Shown here: one piece after another, positions 49,201 to 61,918 of the stretch
How the letters are laid out: the number at the start of each line of letters is the position of its first letter
How positions within the stretch are numbered: the first letter of the stretch is position 1
NCBI GenBank assembly: GCA_020086605.1
Contig: JACBWW010000015.1
Location: 6,159,513 to 6,223,512, forward strand
Length of the DNA stretch: 64,000 bases
Reading direction: 5' to 3'
Source of the DNA: Lanius collurio
Lineage: Eukaryota > Chordata > Aves > Passeriformes > Laniidae
Program-made: the position numbers and the translations under genes
Notes under the pieces: model-generated
The model's database searches: none
The model's input: the letters and a program-made list of their open reading frames with translations, nothing else
What the model was told of the DNA's origin: nothing

Positions 49201-52200
49201 TTGTATTTTTAAGAAGGTATTCTGTGAAACTGAATTTGTAACTGTCTGTATTCTAGCAGACCAAAAAAAGTCAAAGTATTCACAAAGTGCTTAAAAATGT
49301 TAGAATTTTTTAGCACAGTATCATGCTACTTTTTTGAGATGCTGTTCAATATGCAGTGAATCTGGAAACCTTTCTGCTCTACAGCCATATCAGTGGTTTG
49401 ATTGCACTGGAATTCAAGCACTCAGATTCTGCAAGCAGCTGGTTTGTCTTCCCTTTATTGAACACCTCAGCCACAAGAAATACTTGAAATACCTGTCACA
49501 GCAAACAAGATTTTTTAGGATCAGTTCCTATATGCATTAGAAGAACAAAACTAAGCATATGCTTACATCACTGAGCAAGGACTCATCACAGTGACACAGG
49601 GGAGCAGAAGTGTCAATGGCTGTACTGGGGCCTTCAGTTCAGCATCATGACAGAGCTTCTGGTCCCTCCCCTTTGTGAAAAAAAAATGCTGAGCAGAATC
49701 TGCCAGAATGAGGTTAAAAAAATTGGAAGCTATTCTCTTCAGACTTCAGTTCACTATAAAAAAAAATCATAGAAATGGCACAGCTTAAAATTTTTGCTAG
49801 GATTTCTCTTTCACCTTTGTTTTGGCACTCAGGAAGACTACAATGATATCACGGGAGCATGCAGAGAGAAAACCAGAAAGGCCAAAGTCCAACTTACAAC
49901 TAATAAATCTTATTCAAGGAAAGAGATTTACTCAAATCTTTGAGGGCAGCATGTTCAGAGAGCATAACTAGGGAAAAATGATTACTTCTGTTTACCTCAA
50001 AGTTCTTTGTTCCATCAAAGTGGAATGAAAGGAAATACTGCTTTCAGCAAAGCTTACTGATACAATTCAAACTTCTTGATGGAATTCTCCACATCCATTA
50101 CTAATTTCTCAAGGTGTGATTATTGAGACTATTGACCCTGATAAATAAGGAGTTGTAGTGAGATCCCTGACACCATGTCTGCAAAGGTGGAGTGATCTTG
50201 ACACTCTAACAAGGACAGTAGAATATAAGGGCAAGAGCCATCTCTCTCAGCCTGCCAGGTACTGAGAAAAATAAAACAGAGCAGTTAACACAGGAGCACA
50301 GGATTATTGTTGGTGTGCTTGAACTGATTATGATAAACCTAAGATCATCTTGAGTCATCACGAAGTCATTCACCATGCAGCAACATCCACAGAGAGAAAA
50401 CTAGCCATGGCTGCCCCCCTCCTTCTAAGAGAGATTAAAACCCAAATGTATCACTTTCCAGAAGTATATTGACCCATCACCATCCATTTGAACACCCTCC
50501 TCCTCCTCCCCCTATTATTTTGTGTATAATGATCTCTAGTCTGTTTCACTGCCGTTCTTCTTTACATAAGATAATTAAATATTTGTGGAAGCAGCAAATA
50601 GAATCCAGATTTTCTAACAAATGAATGCCCTAACTAATATGTTATGAACTCATCTCTGCTCACTGGTTGAATAAATATGCAGGCAGAGCAGACTCATTAT
50701 GACACAGTGGTTCATCATAAAATACTTGCTAGGAGAGTCCCTGGGACACACCACTAACAGGTCCAGACTTTCCCAGGGCAGGGAAGTGCCTCAGAGCTGG
50801 AAAACCCACACAGTGGTTCTGAGCACTGAACTCAGGAACTAAAGTGAAACAGGACTGCTCCTGTTTTATTTTAGGGATGCTAGAACTAGTCTTAGATGCT
50901 TTGTCTGAAAGTGAGATGACTTTTTCTTGGTTCTCCACTTCAGCAAAAATAATAATTTCAATTAGGAATGAACTGATTTTAAAAAAAGAAAATTCTGTTT
51001 GTTCCTCTCTTCCTGCCTAGTTATTCCTGCTGTCTTTGGCATTTAAGTAAGTCTTTGAACCTTATTCCACTTCAATACTGTGAGCTGTGCCCTTCCTATG
51101 TTTATTTCTTGACTTTATTTCTCTTCCTTCTCAAGTAAAAGGTAATTTTTCTTACTGTAGTTAAAAATAAAAATAAAATTACCTCTAAATTCTTTCTCTG
51201 TGTTTCCCAGTAGATGTTGTCTTTTATTTCTGTTAGCTGCAGCCTGATTAGAATTTCATTTATTTAAAGCATGTAGAAGTACTAGAGTTCTTTTTAAAAT
51301 AGTATTGTATTATTTCTAATGTGCCAATATTCAAATGTTTCCAATAATTTGAAGAGTGATGATCATCAAGAGTCAACAAACAGAGGAAAATTAAGCCTGT
51401 GTTGTGATCACAACTCACAGGAGACAGTACAAAAGCCATTTCATAAAGTGAGTTCTTAAGCAGAAGCATAACACATTAATCCAAGCTAAGTAAATAAATA
51501 CCATTTTAAAAGAACAACCAGACAATAGGTTAAGTTCTTCATTTCCCAGTATTGAGCAGTGCTGCTTTCACAGCACCACCGAGGTAGCATTTAAATCAAG
51601 ATAGAACTTTGAAGCTGTCAGGTTGGTAATTAGAGCTTTGTGCTGTCTTGGGAAGTTTTTTCCTTCAGACAAGGTAGATTCCAGAGTATAGAGCACATAT
51701 AAGTCTGGCATACATAATTTTTCTGGCAAATCCATAGTTAGAGCTAGGTGGTGAATTTTTCATCTCCAATGAGAGAAATCACACCCCTTCTTGAATGTAT
51801 CACTTTAAGATCTGATGTACGAAATATGAAAAAGATAAATGTGAGTTATTTATCGAGTTGGCTTCCATTAGAACCAAACATTAAGGCATTAAATTTACTA
51901 TACAGTTTTACAATAGCACATCCAGGAAAACATTTTATCATCTTGTTTTTGGACAGGCTGAAGTTTGCTATTCATAAGGGCTTTATTTGCAGGTGGAATT
52001 ACAGCATCCATGTGGTCCAGTTCAGCTTTCATTTTATAGTATAAATTTTTTGCATAACTGGCAGAAATGAATATGCACTCATGGTCTGTCATTTATTCTT
52101 GACTAGCTTTTTGCCACCAACTCAGTCCTACCAGAATTAAGTTCTTATTTTTCTTCCAAAACCTCTGTTCTCTCTTCTTTCTCTACTATAAATAACAATT

Positions 52201-55200
52201 TTTTACTCTCTCACTCAGACCATAAAGGTTTACAGTGTTAGCAGAAAATTTTTATTTTGCTTCTCCTATTCCCACACTTCCCCATGAACACACTGTAGAT
52301 GATTGCAGGTGTCCAGTTCACACACCAGATATCAAAGCCTATCTAAAATACTTTGCTCCACAATATACTTTAAATACTTTACTGATTCACAGAAGATGCC
52401 TCAAAAGTCTCATTCTTGAGTGTTTTCTTCCTGATTTTTCCCTCTCTTTTAAGTCATACTTCATAGATACAACTTTTCCTTTTAAAAGTTGTGCTTTTTA
52501 TAACTCTTCTTTTGCCTGCACATTTTTATCCATCTTTTTTCCTAGCCTATCCCACATTACAAAATATAATTTACAAATTTTTACTAATCCATTTTGTTGC
52601 ACCTCTTTCACAAATTTTTTTACACTATATGTGTGTTTAAGGTGATCATAAATTAGGAATATTTGACATCTTCATTCAGCTACCTTTTTATTTTAAAGGA
52701 CTCATGCCTGCTGCATTCCAGCCCGTGTACTGTGCTACAAAGCATGGTGTAATTGGATTCACACGGTCCATTGCAGTAAGTATGCATTTTCCAACAGGGT
52801 GTCAGCAACTCCTTGGGAGCACACGCTTTTCATGTTCCTTCTCCATAGCCACACAACTGGAACTAATTTTCTGAAAGAAAACAAAGTATGTGAAGCAGTG
52901 GAGGTTCCCTCCTTTCGCAAAGGGAATCCAAAGGTGGAATAAGTCTGGCATCTGTGTGTTTATGACCGATTTGAGGTTTGGGGAGCATGGAAGAAAGATG
53001 TTGCAAAGTAATCTAAGGACAGTGGGAGGAGTCCAAGGGCCAAATTCTAATCCAAGTTTTAAAAATATTTTTTCAGAACCCTGTCCCAGTCATTTAACAT
53101 TTTGCTTTCCTTATTTCTAAGTTAAGTTGATGACTTTTTTATGATAAATAGGCACTGAAGAGTACAAAAGTGACTTGAACACATCATTATTTATTCTTAC
53201 CGACTCTTAATAGCCTGAAAGTGCAAAATGACACATTCAGGATGGGGCCTGTAAGATGACCATATTATAAGTCTCAGCCTCTGACTCCAAAGCTTGCTAG
53301 TTAAATTGAACAAGCACTGTAATAAAATCACTTGGAGGGAGAAAATATGATTACACTTCAATAGATTCATCTTAAAGACAGTCTATTCACATAAGATTTC
53401 CAAATTGATTTCCAGAATTACTCACCTGAAATTATTCTTTGAACACTCTATGCACATTTTATGCCCCCATCTCCAGATAAATAAGTCCTTTTTCAGATTA
53501 ACATAAAGAGAATCGTATGGATAAGTGTTGCATGTACCATATTAAATACATCAAGAATATGACACCTAGTTTTACATTTTTGTTTTCTCATTATAAATAT
53601 AAATATCACCATCTTAGAGCAGAAGTAAATTAGTGGAAATGCTTTCTTTAAGGACCACAAGAATGCCCAGGAAAAAAAGAATAATAAACATAGTGAACTA
53701 CAGTATTTACCAGAAGAGGCAGTACAGCCTGATGTTGGGTAGGTCTGACACCTTACATCTAGGTCTTCAGTTTGTCTCCCCCAGACCAAAAGGGCAAGCT
53801 ACCCCACCATGAAGATGATGACTTATATAATACCTGAAAGGAGCCCTGTTAAGGGTTAAAATAAATAGAACACAGTGTTTAAGAGTTATGGTTATTCTTG
53901 GATATATCAGAGTTCATCAGTTCTGTGCTATTGCTAAGGAAATTCATCCAGCATTTGACACATACCTGGATGTTGATCAGACATCTTTGCTACATACACA
54001 CTTTGGTAGAACCACAAACAAGGAGTCCTACCTCTACCAAAACAACTTGTGCTTCTTGCTTTCATCATGTTCCTGAGCTGCTTCCTGAAAAAAAATCAGC
54101 TCACAGGGACTTTCCAGTGGAGAGGCTCAGTGATAGATTCGTACCTTGGCAGGGACAACAGAGCAACTAGAAAGGTTTAGCATTACAGTTGTAGGGATAG
54201 AGAATGTATTGTATTTCTGTTGATGTGAAGAAGGTAAATACAGAATCTTAAAGATAATTTAATTTATTTCAGAGTTTTCTGTTAATTAAAAAAGCTCCTA
54301 CAAGTTTGGAAGCATACCTTTGGGTGAATTTTTTCTTGTTTTTGCTTAGAAGAGGTATATCATCACTCTAGAATACTATTCATGACATGCTAAGAGCACT
54401 AAGAACAAAAAAATATTAGGAAAAGCAGCTGCATGGAAAGAGTTTTGATTTCTTGTAGAATTGTTCTCCTACCAAAAGAAATGTGGGTTTTTTTCTAGTA
54501 ATCTAGTATGATTACTAGAGAAAGCATGCTTCCAACTTAGTTGTTAAAACAATCAGTAGTAACAAATTCTCCTTACTAAGCAAGGCTGAAAAGTACTTTG
54601 TGGTAAATCTCATTCTTTGAAAACTTGCTTGCAAAATACTGTCTTAAAATGTTGATGGCAAATGTATAACCCTTTCTCTTTTCTAGTTAGCTGCTAATAT
54701 GGATAACTACGGGGTGAGACTCAACACAATTTGTCCAGGATTTGTCAACACACCGATTCTTCAGTCAATAGACAAAGAAGAGAATATGGGACAATACTAT
54801 TCATATAAGGATGAGATAAAAAATATGATGCAGTTCTATGGCGTGATGGAGTAAGTCAAGTTAGATACAGGGCGGGTTTTGCACTTTGTTGATGGAGAAC
54901 AAAAGCACACTTTCAGCAAAATTAAAACAAAAGGGAAATGCTGCCTCAGATAAAAGACTACCAAATGTGTTATCCTGTATACAAAGAAAAAATGGCAGCT
55001 ATCTATGGTTATTTTAAGAGCACCATCTGCCCATCTGCACAGTGATGTATCCCTTTATGCATTCCCATTTCCCAGCAAAGTCCAAATCAACCTCACATGT
55101 TAAATACAGTGATTTTAGTTTTAAATAGACCTTGGTGTGCCCCCATGAATTTGTTTAATGAAACTTGTTGTGAGATACAGGGTATATAATTTGCACTGAA

Positions 55201-56055
55201 TTTTCACAAAATCTTCAAGTGAACCAAGATAGATATCAGACCAAGAACTGACAAAACTGGATTAAGAGCACAATAACAACCACCACAGACCAGATCAAAG
55301 AGTTACCTGGCCCATTACAGAATCGCCAAAAAACGCCAAAAGCAGACAGCTTGGACAGATTGTGAGAACACGACAAGCATAAAGTGATATTTTTTAACAT
55401 CTTCTTAGTTTCTAACAATTAGCTTCTATGATACTCCTGCACAAAGGAAATTGTTATGTCTGTGTTGTTTCTCCCATACTTTTCTTTATGTAAAATATTT
55501 TGCACCTACTGAGCACAGCAAACTGCATGTGAAATTACGCTTTATGCTAATTTGTATGTCAGCTCTGCTACAGAAACAGGATAACTTAAGAGTAAAGAGC
55601 TGCAGAGGGTTATGTAAGGACTGCTTCTGTCCATTTCCCTGACAGAGAAAACTCTGATAGGAAGCCCAGAGGCAGCTGGATGTCCACAGGCATTTATCAG
55701 AAACTAGAGAAAACAAATGATGATTTGTAAAGTAGCCACTTTAGATGTAGGTCCTGATCACTCATACCTGAAACACTCATACCACCTCTGCTCTCCTCAA
55801 AATAAATTTGGTCTAATGTAAAATTTTAAATTTTCAGATATATAGATTTACATTGAGTCTTGTCCTTTTTACTTGTTCTACTATATCATGACTCTGAAAT
55901 AACTTTTTTTTTTCAGCCCATCAATAATTGCTGAGGGATTGATAACAATAATAGAAGATGATACTCTAAATGGAGAAGTTATGAAGATCACAGCATCCCA
56001 AGGAATTCATTTTCAGCAATATGGACAAACACCTTTTACATCATCAAAGAGATAA
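31181..56055 (+). CDS. HPGD: 15-hydroxyprostaglandin dehydrogenase (NAD+), seven coding exons
   Basis: The exons 31181-31273, 31439-31562, 35469-35575, 46473-46569, 52699-52775, 54687-54850 and 55917-56055 join in frame to 801 nt, 266 residues plus TAA. Every intron is GT-AG. The product is a cytosolic short-chain dehydrogenase/reductase that oxidises the 15-hydroxyl of prostaglandins and related lipid mediators, inactivating them. Visible are the Rossmann motif TGGAQGIG (residues 11-18), Asp36 which selects NAD over NADP, Asp64, the NNAG motif (90-93), Ser138, Gln148, Tyr151-x3-Lys155, the CPGFVNT segment (182-188) and Tyr217. Length matches the mammalian protein exactly and identity is high throughout. 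The ATG is fixed by the conserved N-terminus [12 protein letters not shown]. No disruption is seen, so it should be functional. The large size comes from introns 2-4. Confidence 0.98.
31274..31438 (+). other. HPGD: HPGD intron 1, 165 bp, GC-rich
   Basis: A very short intron between GTAAGC and CTCACTTAG, entirely inside the CpG island. The GGCTC repeats near 31360-31377 are low complexity. Confidence 0.93.
31439..31562 (+). CDS. HPGD: HPGD exon 2, residues 32-73 (first base of 73)
   Basis: It starts VALLDLN, which places Asp36 at the end of the second beta strand, the residue that favours NAD+. It includes CDV at 63-65, where Asp64 contacts the adenine ring. It ends after one base of codon 73 at AAAG|GTAGGA. 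It remains GC-rich. Confidence 0.96.
31563..35468 (+). other. HPGD: HPGD intron 2, 3.9 kb
   Basis: The CpG island tails off by about 31700, and the rest is AT-rich. An old inverted CR1 fragment lies at 34640-34702 and a poly(A) run at 34861-34875. No alternative exon was recognised. Confidence 0.85.
34640..34702 (-). mobile_element. CR1 LINE 3' fragment (short, old)
   Basis: The phrases GAACATCTGGAAATCATCTC and ATCCAACTATCTTGTCAGAG match the inverted 3' UTR of CR1 (the 'upon ... attention ... of ... the ... tail' block with CATCT..TCCAAC). The terminal TCATAGAAT octamer has decayed. Called on about 60 bases only. Confidence 0.5.
35469..35575 (+). CDS. HPGD: HPGD exon 3, residues 73-108
   Basis: It encodes [18 protein letters not shown] and the NNAG motif at 90-93, which shapes the cofactor pocket and stabilises the central sheet. 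The conserved VNNEKNWE follows. The acceptor is CTATAG|GT and the donor is TTG|GTAAGC, phase 0. Confidence 0.96.
35576..46472 (+). other. HPGD: HPGD intron 3, 10.9 kb
   Basis: The largest intron. It contains a sense-oriented CR1 at 37165-38045 and many A/T runs. I recognise no exon, RNA gene or other repeat. (AT)n runs occur near 44199-44210. Confidence 0.85.
37165..38045 (+). mobile_element. CR1 LINE, 3' part of ORF2 plus 3' UTR
   Basis: It begins in the reverse-transcriptase region at a GACCACACCAAGCTGGGG block and runs through [12 protein letters not shown], [12 protein letters not shown] and the 3' UTR blocks ATTGGAACAGGCTGTCTGGG and AGTCACCATCCCTGGAGGTA. It ends near TTATTCTATTAATT. Several frameshifts and stops show it is dead. 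It is inserted in the same orientation as HPGD in intron 3. Confidence 0.88.
46473..46569 (+). CDS. HPGD: HPGD exon 4, residues 109-141 (first base of 141)
   Basis: It encodes [13 protein letters not shown], the Gly-rich [11 protein letters not shown] loop and the strand NMSSLAG with catalytic Ser138. The acceptor is AAACCAG|AC. The donor GCAG|GTGAGA splits codon 141. Confidence 0.96.
46570..52698 (+). other. HPGD: HPGD intron 4, 6.1 kb
   Basis: AT-rich, with no recognised exon or repeat. A TCCTCC-type pyrimidine run lies near 50495-50513. Confidence 0.8.
52699..52775 (+). CDS. HPGD: HPGD exon 5, residues 141-166
   Basis: It encodes [20 protein letters not shown], holding Gln148, the catalytic Tyr151 and Lys155. 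Tyr151 donates or accepts the proton, Lys155 lowers its pKa, and Gln148 binds the substrate hydroxyl. Residue 147 is Phe here, Gln in the mammalian sequence as I recall it. The acceptor is TTAAAG|GA and the donor is GCA|GTAAGT. Confidence 0.96.
52776..54686 (+). other. HPGD: HPGD intron 5, 1.9 kb
   Basis: No exon or repeat recognised. It ends in a good pyrimidine tract (CCCTTTCTCTTTTCTAG). Confidence 0.85.
54687..54850 (+). CDS. HPGD: HPGD exon 6, residues 167-221 (two bases of 221)
   Basis: It encodes [13 protein letters not shown], the PG loop after the catalytic helix that binds the nicotinamide, and then the substrate lid including [12 protein letters not shown] and Tyr217. The donor is ATGGA|GTAAGT. 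Confidence 0.96.
54851..55916 (+). other. HPGD: HPGD intron 6, 1.07 kb
   Basis: No exon or repeat recognised. The acceptor tract is a T-run followed by CAG. Confidence 0.85.
55917..56055 (+). CDS. HPGD: HPGD exon 7 (coding part), residues 221-266
   Basis: It encodes [20 protein letters not shown] and the family's GIHFQ.Y...PF C-terminal tail, then TAA at 56053-56055. The last few residues (TSSKR) differ from mammals, as is common at this end. Confidence 0.96.
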
Positions 56056-56780
56056 ATTATTCTTTTGTGCTAATTACTTTTGGCTTTTCTTAAATATAAA
56101 AATTTTTGAAAAGAGTAATTTTGAGGGAAAAAAGGTTAGTGTTTTTTCTAGATCAGTGACAGTGTTCAAACATTTGTACCCTAATAACAAAGAAATTGGT
56201 AAGAAAATCTGTTGTGGGAAGATGCTACCACCCTATTCTGATTCTGTAAGCACTAATAAGAGTATTTATTTAGTAGAATAAACACACTCTCCTGAAGCCT
56301 TTTTTAATTATTATTTAGGAGTAGGGGCCACTTTTTTATCATTCTGGTAATTCTGATCTACCTACTCAAAGCATATTTTAGCAGATCTGACTTACTTTGT
56401 TATAATTCTTTTCACTGTCATGCCTACTTATACACATCTTGAATTCTTCAGACCAGGAATTCAGTTCAGGAATCTGGATCACAAATGCAGTCATAGGGAG
56501 TTAAGAATTTAATTTTTCTTATGAAATCTTAAATGGAACAGAAGAAATTCACACTCCTCACATATATGTGCAACTTAATATGTTGCATGTTATATAAGAA
56601 AGTACAGATTTTTAAATTCTTGTATTTTAGATGTTTATAAAATAGTTCAGAAGTATTTTTATTTTCTTTTATAAATAAATATATATGTGAATTTTCTCAC
56701 TTTGTATATACAAGAATGAATATTTTGGCATTGGTTCAAATGTCTGCTTGCTCATTAAATCTTATTTTCGAAAACTTTAA
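56056..56780 (+). other. HPGD: HPGD 3' UTR with several candidate polyadenylation signals
   Basis: Downstream of the stop codon the sequence is very AT-rich. AATAAA occurs at 56277-56282 and 56674-56679, and ATTAAA at 56754-56759. Any could end the transcript, so the real 3' end may be alternative or lie further on. Several ATTTA-like elements are present, which in some mRNAs affect stability. Confidence 0.55.
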
Positions 56781-59700
56781 TTTCTTGCCTTCATTGAGTA
56801 ACATCTCAATTCAATCCTGAATAATCTGGTTTTTATCATGTTTTATACATGTGCCTTTTGGTTTCACAGTACATATTCTCAGATGTAGTGTGTCATATAG
56901 AGGCAATGAAAATAAAAATTGAGCTTCCTTCCTCCTTTGCACTACTGGACCTTCTGAATCCAGGTCAATCCTCAGCTCCATTTATGCAAAAAACTTCATG
57001 CTTCATGGGTCACATGCCTAAAAAAATAGTTTTTGCTTGGTAATTTAATTAGGCTTATAGATTAAGAAGATTTAATAGCTCCTGGAAAAGCTGGAAAGTT
57101 AAAAATTATCCTTCTTAGGAGTACTGATTTTAATTTCACTGATTGTTTTTTTTAGCATTGCAGCTGAAAGAGTGGAAACAATAGTACTCATCTTCTGTGG
57201 AAGTCAGGGAGTAATAAGTCTGTGGGGAGAAGAAAAGAAACAGAAACCCATCCTTTGAATTGCTCGTCATTCTCCCAATGCCTCCATTTTTGGTTATGTT
57301 AACACCATTTTTAAAGCCCATTTTGAATGCTCACAGGATGCTAGCCACACCTTTAGCATTCCTGACAGCATCTGTATACCCCTCTGGATTAAAAACTACT
57401 ATCTGATTTTATAGAAATAGTCTCTATGTTTGTCTCATTCAAATCAGGGCATTTCCCAACACGTGGCAGAACAGTGTAAGAGATGTGGTGGGGTAAACTT
57501 GAAGTCAGGATGTGTTGGTTAAGTCCTAATGCTGATAATCACCTACCTCTGTGTGTTCCTTGTTAAGCAGGATTTCAATGCAGCCTACAAACAAGGGAAG
57601 GTTTAACAGTGATGATAGAACATGCAAAACACGAAACCACCAAACACCCCACTAAGACAGTAATTCAACAGCTTCTCTTAGTAACACACTTCAAATCATG
57701 ATTGGAATATTTTTGATGATACACTGCTGGCTTGATTGCTTTTGCCCATCTCTGCTCCTTGATACCCCAAAAGAAATTTCCACTAAACAGGCTGGGTTGA
57801 CTTTCCCAAGGAATCAGTGAAAGAATATATAATTTAATAATGTTAGTAATGAAAGACCAGGAGTCCAATGTATGCTCCCTGAAGGAGGAAAACAAGAAAG
57901 AAATGTTAATTATAGCTAATCACTTTAGTCATTGCTCAATTAACTTGTGATATTACACTTCTATAAAATTATAATTCTATGAATTGGCATTATTCTAAGA
58001 TTCCATTTATGTGGTATATCAATAGTCACACAAGAAAAAATTAGATTCATAAAACATGCAATTAGACTCCAGGACACCTCAAAAATCTAAGCCTATATCT
58101 GGGAAATTATTTAAATCATATCTTACTTGTATAGGTCTTTTCTTCTGGGCTAATTTTCTAACTTAAAAGACAGATGTTTTCAAATCGAAGCCATACAGAA
58201 AACTTCATGAAAGGCATCTACTGCACTGATTTCCATCTGATAATCTGATAAGGAAGCTTCAGAATCAAAGAAATATTAAGACTAAGATAAATCTCAAATG
58301 ATTAGCACATCTGGAACTTACAGAAAGAAATATGTACAGTGAAGAAAAATCCTTGATGCAAATCATAATATGAAAAATATCCATCAAAATTCTACATTTT
58401 AATTAAAAAGTGCCCCAAAGCAAATATTACAGCTTTCCAGTTTCAGATAGTCTGAATTTAAACACATCTGAGGATTTTATCTGCACAGGAAGAACAAGTC
58501 CTACATATGTTTTGGAAGGGTTTCCTGTAAGACTTCCCCCCAAATTTTGGAAGTCTTCCAGTCAGAAAGAAAGAAAGAGAGCATATGTTTGATTTACAGA
58601 GAGAAACACCAGAGAAGAAGTAGGTAGAAATATGAGTTGAAGAGGGAAAGTGAGATTCATTTTTTGCACAAAGACTGTTTTGAAACTTCATGTTCAGTTA
58701 AAAGTCTTGACATATTTCCAAGACTTAATTTATTTTGCCTGAGAGACCATCGTTTTAAAGACAACTGTTCCAGTGTTGTAGGGAAACACAGCCAAAAGGA
58801 AAAATAAATATTTTAAATGAGATACATGAATTGCCAAGACCACAAAAATAACAAATAATATTCTAGAATCAAATAATGATCATTATTTGGAATGAACACT
58901 CAACCCCATGTGACACAAGTTTACTTTTCAGTGGGTCTTTAGAGTTTCAAATAAGATTTTTCTTAGGAGTAAAGAATAAATATTACTAAATAAATATTAC
59001 TAATGAACTCCCGTTTTCTCAGTGCTTATGACCCACACAAAAGCCCAAACCATAAGGCATTTCAAATGCTTTTTTGCATGACAGTGTTAGTTTATTTGTA
59101 TTCTTTAATGCCTTGATTCAAGGCCCTTAAGAGGTACATAAACCACATAATTATGTGGATAATTCCTTGCATTCTTTAGAGCTCAGAATGACCTGGAATT
59201 AACCTGTATTATGAACACCATTATGTATCAATTGTCTTACTGACAGGGTGAACCATGGAGTAACAAATCCTTCTCATAGTTTCCTTGAACCAAGGAAGTC
59301 CAAATATGAGAGACTAAACCTTTTCCTCTTCTTTGGAACATAAGCTTTGCAAACAGTAAACCAAAAATAAACTTCAATAAAACCAAAATCCAATTTCCAG
59401 TGAAATCATGAATATGAGACTAATCTTTAAAGGAACAACATTAGATATCTAATGCTATGGGGTTTGGGCAGGATGGGGCTCTTCTGACAGATGATTTCCT
59501 TCCTCCAGTGTTGAACTGCTCTAAACTTTCTACAGGATGATTCTCCAGCCTGAACTTCCCTTTTAGCAAAGTCTTATTTGCTTTGCATCCAGAGACGTTG
59601 ACAGTTTTCAGCTCCAGCTCCAGGAATCCAGATGGTGCAATGAAAGTGAAGGATAATATCATATGACTTAGATTTTTTTTCCCCTCCAGTACAGAAAGGA

Positions 59701-61866
59701 ACAGCTTAATGTCAGGTCAAATTCAAAATTAAAACAGAAAGGGACAGTAAACAAGAAGAGTTATGCTCCTACTCTGATGGAGACAGTAAACAGGAAGAGA
59801 AGAGATAAGGTAAAAATAAGGTGTGAGGATGCTAAACCTGAAACATCTTTAAAATAAGTAACTTAACCCCACTGTTTAAGTGAAAGGCCATTACTATGCA
59901 CTGTGGCCCAAATTTAAATCTGAATGTTTTCTGATTTATATAGAGACAGTCTAACACACTATTCTAACAGGGATTCAGAGGCTAAAATCAGGATATTCAC
60001 AGTAACAATAAATCTTAATGAAAATAATTGAACTATTTCAGGAAATCATTCTGCAGAGAAGCATTTGAAGCAGTTATATATTCAGGTCCTTTTATTCTTC
60101 ACAAGAAATATATTAAATCATTGCTGGCATCTGCTGGGCAAACTTTACAGAGATTATTACTACTGCAGAGGTGGAATTGATTTCTTGCTACAAGAATTGT
60201 GCTTTTTCAGTTTTCCCTTTCATCAGAGGGCTCCTAGCCCTCCTCCTTTCACACAGAAGAGAGGCTACACAGGACAAGATGATCATCTGGTGACCGGTCT
60301 GACATCTGGTCCAGGAAATCTGAATGGCTGAAAGTTCCAGATTTAGCCTCATCAAGCAGAGATTTATTGTAGTGACATCCAAGAAGAATGCAAAAGATCT
60401 ATCTAATCCCTTATTTGTCACCCTGACCCTGCCAGCTCCTTCTCTGCATCTTTGCATTGGACTACCTTAAACGCAAGCATTTCAGAAGTGAGCTACGCTC
60501 CAGCTACACCAAAACACAGCTGTTCTTCTTCAGCTGTTCCCCCAAGAACATATTCACTTAAGACATCACTCATCTCACTGATTTCAGAGAAACTGCAAGG
60601 GCAGTTTATTAGCTCACATGATGCTCCACATCAAAGAAATGGCTCAAGGTATCTCAGCAGCTATTTTTTTCTTTGCAAGGGAACCTTTCCTCAGCAACCA
60701 CAATCTTGAGAAAGGAAAGAAAGAAGAATAGGAAATCAGGCTCTCAGTCACACAGCTTTGAACTCTTTACTATAGGACATGAGAATAAGCACACTTCTGC
60801 TTGCTTTCAGAAAAAAAAGGCACATAGATAACTTTCAGTGCACTTTCCCACAGCTGCAAACAAAACCCACAGAAGCAAAGAGGAAATAAAGATATTTTTG
60901 GAATACAGGAATGTAAAACTCTTCAAGAAAAAAATAGTTGTATTTGCTTGCTTAGTTTAAATGACTAACACTTCAGAATCTTGTACAGCATTCGACCTTG
61001 AAGGATTATTTCAGCAATTAACTCTTCAAGCAGTTAATATCATATACACACAAGCAGTGCAGTTCTGAAGACCCAGAGATGGGCAGAGAATACTGAATTC
61101 TCTACTACTTATCCTGGAACAATTCTTACAAAAATGAAACAGCTTCCTGGTACAAAATCCTTCTGGCAATTTCACTTCAAACAGATATAGTGTTCCTTTA
61201 TGGAGCTTTTAACTGTCTCCCCATTTATAAATCTGTTTAAATACACTGCCATTAGCAATGCTTACAAATTAGCTGGCACTTATCAAAACTATTGCTGTTA
61301 TTTTGATTTAAGAGAATTATTATACACAGTACCTATTAATGCAAGACTTGAGAAAATGCAGCTAGCATTTTTTTACACATCTATGGTATATATACACACA
61401 TATATCTTCACATACATGTACCTACTACACACTCACCCAGAATAGAAATCTTTTCTTCTAGAGCAATATTCACTATCTGTGCATGTCCCCGGAGATAGTA
61501 ACTTTTATAAAAGCTGTGAAGCATTATTTCTCAGTGATGTTTATCTCCCAAATTTGGTGTCTTAAGATCAGGAAATAAGCTTAAATCTGTAAAAATTATG
61601 TTTTATTGATAATGTTTTACCCAGTTGAGTTTGCAGTTTCATTTTTCTTTTCAGCTCCTGAAATACATGAAAATTACATTTGCTGTTTAAAAACAAACAT
61701 TAGCTGATGTATAATCTTTGACATACCACCTGCTAAGGCAAATCTATGCTCTTATCTATTATAATTTCTTATATATTATTTTATATACTATCACAGATAA
61801 TCATAGTCACTAGAAGGTTTGTGATGCTATACACAGGACACTTCCCAAATATTTCATGACAGAGTA
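56781..61866. other. Intergenic DNA downstream of HPGD, no gene recognised
   Basis: AT-rich with scattered short frames. The frame at 59662-59441 (-) is slightly unusual in composition (GFLELELKTVNVSG...) but has no motif I can name and no flanking splice evidence. No repeat beyond simple runs was seen. Confidence 0.45.
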
Positions 61867-61918
61867 TTTAGAATCATAGAATCACTTAGGCTGGAGAAGA
61901 TATTTAGTCCAACCTTGG
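61867..61918 (-). mobile_element. CR1 LINE, extreme 3' end
   Basis: The plus strand reads AATCATAGAATCACTTAGGC and then TGGAGAAGATATTTAGTCCAAC, the inverted terminal block of CR1 with its ATTCTATGATT tail. Only about 50 bases remain. Confidence 0.8.

Noticed and set aside
59441..59662. Minus-strand frame of 73 codons as an exon
   Set aside because: No motif, no convincing splice sites on both sides, and no neighbouring exons.
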